Positions 63,524 to 64,000 of a stretch of 64,000 bases of DNA are shown here, one piece after another. The translations under genes were made by a program, and so were the position numbers. The notes beneath the pieces are model-generated. The model was given only the letters and a program-made list of their open reading frames with translations, did not search any database and had not been told where the DNA came from. The stretch covers positions 33,734 to 97,733 of the forward strand of contig JACKDM010000013.1 of NCBI GenBank assembly GCA_020633515.1. The letters run 5' to 3'. The stretch comes from Myxococcales bacterium. Its GTDB lineage: Bacteria > Myxococcota > Bradymonadia > UBA7976 > UBA1532. The first letter of the stretch is position 1. Each line of letters starts with the position of its first letter.

Positions 63524-64000
63524 TGGCCCGCGACACCCACCCCACCACCGCCGCGACCCGCGTCCTCAAACAAGCCAAGGTCGCCTTCGTGCCCAGGCTC
63601 TATGACTACGTCGACCGCGGCGGCACCGCCACGAGCAGCCAGGCGCTCGGCATCCCCGAGCATCAGGTCGTCAAGACATTGGTCATGCAGGACGACGGCA
63701 AGAAGCCATTGATCGTGCTCATGCACGGCGACAAGAGCGTCTCCACCAAGACCCTGGCCCGCGTGCTCGGCGTCAAGAGCGTCGACCCCTGTGATCCCAA
63801 GACCGCCGAGAGACACAGCGGCTATCAGGTCGGTGGCACCTCGCCCTTCGGCCTGCGTAATGCCATGCCGATCTACGTCGAAGAGACCATCCTCGCGCTC
63901 GATCGCATCGCCATCAACGGCGGCAAGCGTGGCTTCCTCGTCGAGATCCCACCACGCGTGCTCGTCGACGTGCTCGGCGCGAAGCCGGTCAACGTGGCGC
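63523..64000 (+). CDS. ybaK: YbaK/EbsC-type aminoacyl-tRNA deacylase (3' partial)
   Basis: ATG 63523 opens a frame that stays open to the end of the window (159 codons seen). The sequence 'VLKQAKVAFVPRLYDYVDRG', 'KTLVMQDDGKKPLIVLMHGD', 'KTAERHSGYQVGGTSPFGLR' and 'INGGKRGFLVEIPPRVL' is the YbaK (Cys-tRNA(Pro) deacylase) fold, with the substrate-binding 'GGTSPFG'. It removes mischarged amino acids from tRNA. It probably lacks only a few residues. Confidence 0.93.
   Translation, partial: MARDTHPTTAATRVLKQAKVAFVPRLYDYVDRGGTATSSQALGIPEHQVVKTLVMQDDGKKPLIVLMHGDKSVSTKTLARVLGVKSVDPCDPKTAERHSGYQVGGTSPFGLRNAMPIYVEETILALDRIAINGGKRGFLVEIPPRVLVDVLGAKPVNVA

Overview
The window is about 72% G+C and almost fully coding. 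Several traits point to Myxococcota (myxobacteria and relatives). One protein carries a MYXO-CTERM-type sorting tail (14264-14758). There are nine intact lipoproteins and one broken one, many of them Cys-rich. Three proteins have Hanks-type kinase folds, and one lipoprotein carries the ferritin-like domain common in this phylum. I cannot place it below phylum. I see no rRNA, tRNA, CRISPR array, integrase, transposase of a known IS family, or replication origin.

Layout. 1-5.4 kb: the end of a Cys-rich surface protein, then two tandem paralogous lipoproteins with long Ser/Glu amphipathic stretches. 5.4-10.6 kb: a glycine-rich envelope protein, a RegB-like membrane histidine kinase, a small Hint-like protein, an RhlE-type RNA helicase and a TauE/SafE permease. 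10.7-17.1 kb (minus strand): a GAF-like protein, two paralogous coiled-coil proteins, a MYXO-CTERM protein and a HelD-like helicase. 17.3-21.8 kb: a coupled group of a GCS2-type amidoligase with CBS domains, an AstE/AspA-type zinc hydrolase, a 43-codon small ORF and a Rieske oxygenase. 21.8-23.7 kb: an HTH regulator and gshA. 24-26.9 kb: the conserved rpsB-tsf-pyrH-frr translation cluster. 27-35.3 kb: a Kazal-repeat lipoprotein, slyX, an ABC exporter, a cytochrome c lipoprotein, a FabL-type enoyl reductase and two more lipoproteins. 35.4-37.4 kb: dnaK with a promoter and a terminator.

37.5-47.7 kb (minus strand) is the most striking block. It is an eight-gene operon with mostly 4-bp stop/start overlaps: an alkyl-DHAP-synthase-like flavoprotein, a GlcE-like half flavoprotein, a GlcF/GlpC-like Fe-S protein, a lipid kinase, Lnt, a PEGA protein, a lipoprotein, and a Ser/Thr kinase carrying a pseudo-receiver inserted inside its catalytic domain. 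It looks like a lipid and envelope-lipoprotein module with built-in signalling.

47.8-57.5 kb: an Rpn-type nuclease, a collapsed and an intact copy of a ferritin-like lipoprotein, a predicted pseudokinase coupled to an unknown protein, an MBL-fold hydrolase, a DUF1622 protein, an enoyl-CoA hydratase, the PPDK/PEP-synthase regulator, and an unknown acidic protein. 57.5-64 kb: an active-looking Ser/Thr kinase, glgC with a frameshifted GH57 gene (glycogen metabolism), a truncated NAD-binding protein, a lipoprotein and a YbaK-type deacylase running off the end.

A family of intercistronic repeats (about 20.55, 44.0, 59.2 and perhaps 42.95 kb) sits directly in front of start codons. The copies share hairpins with compensatory stem changes and an open frame whose stop overlaps the next start. 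I regard this and the lipid operon as the best candidates for something undescribed.
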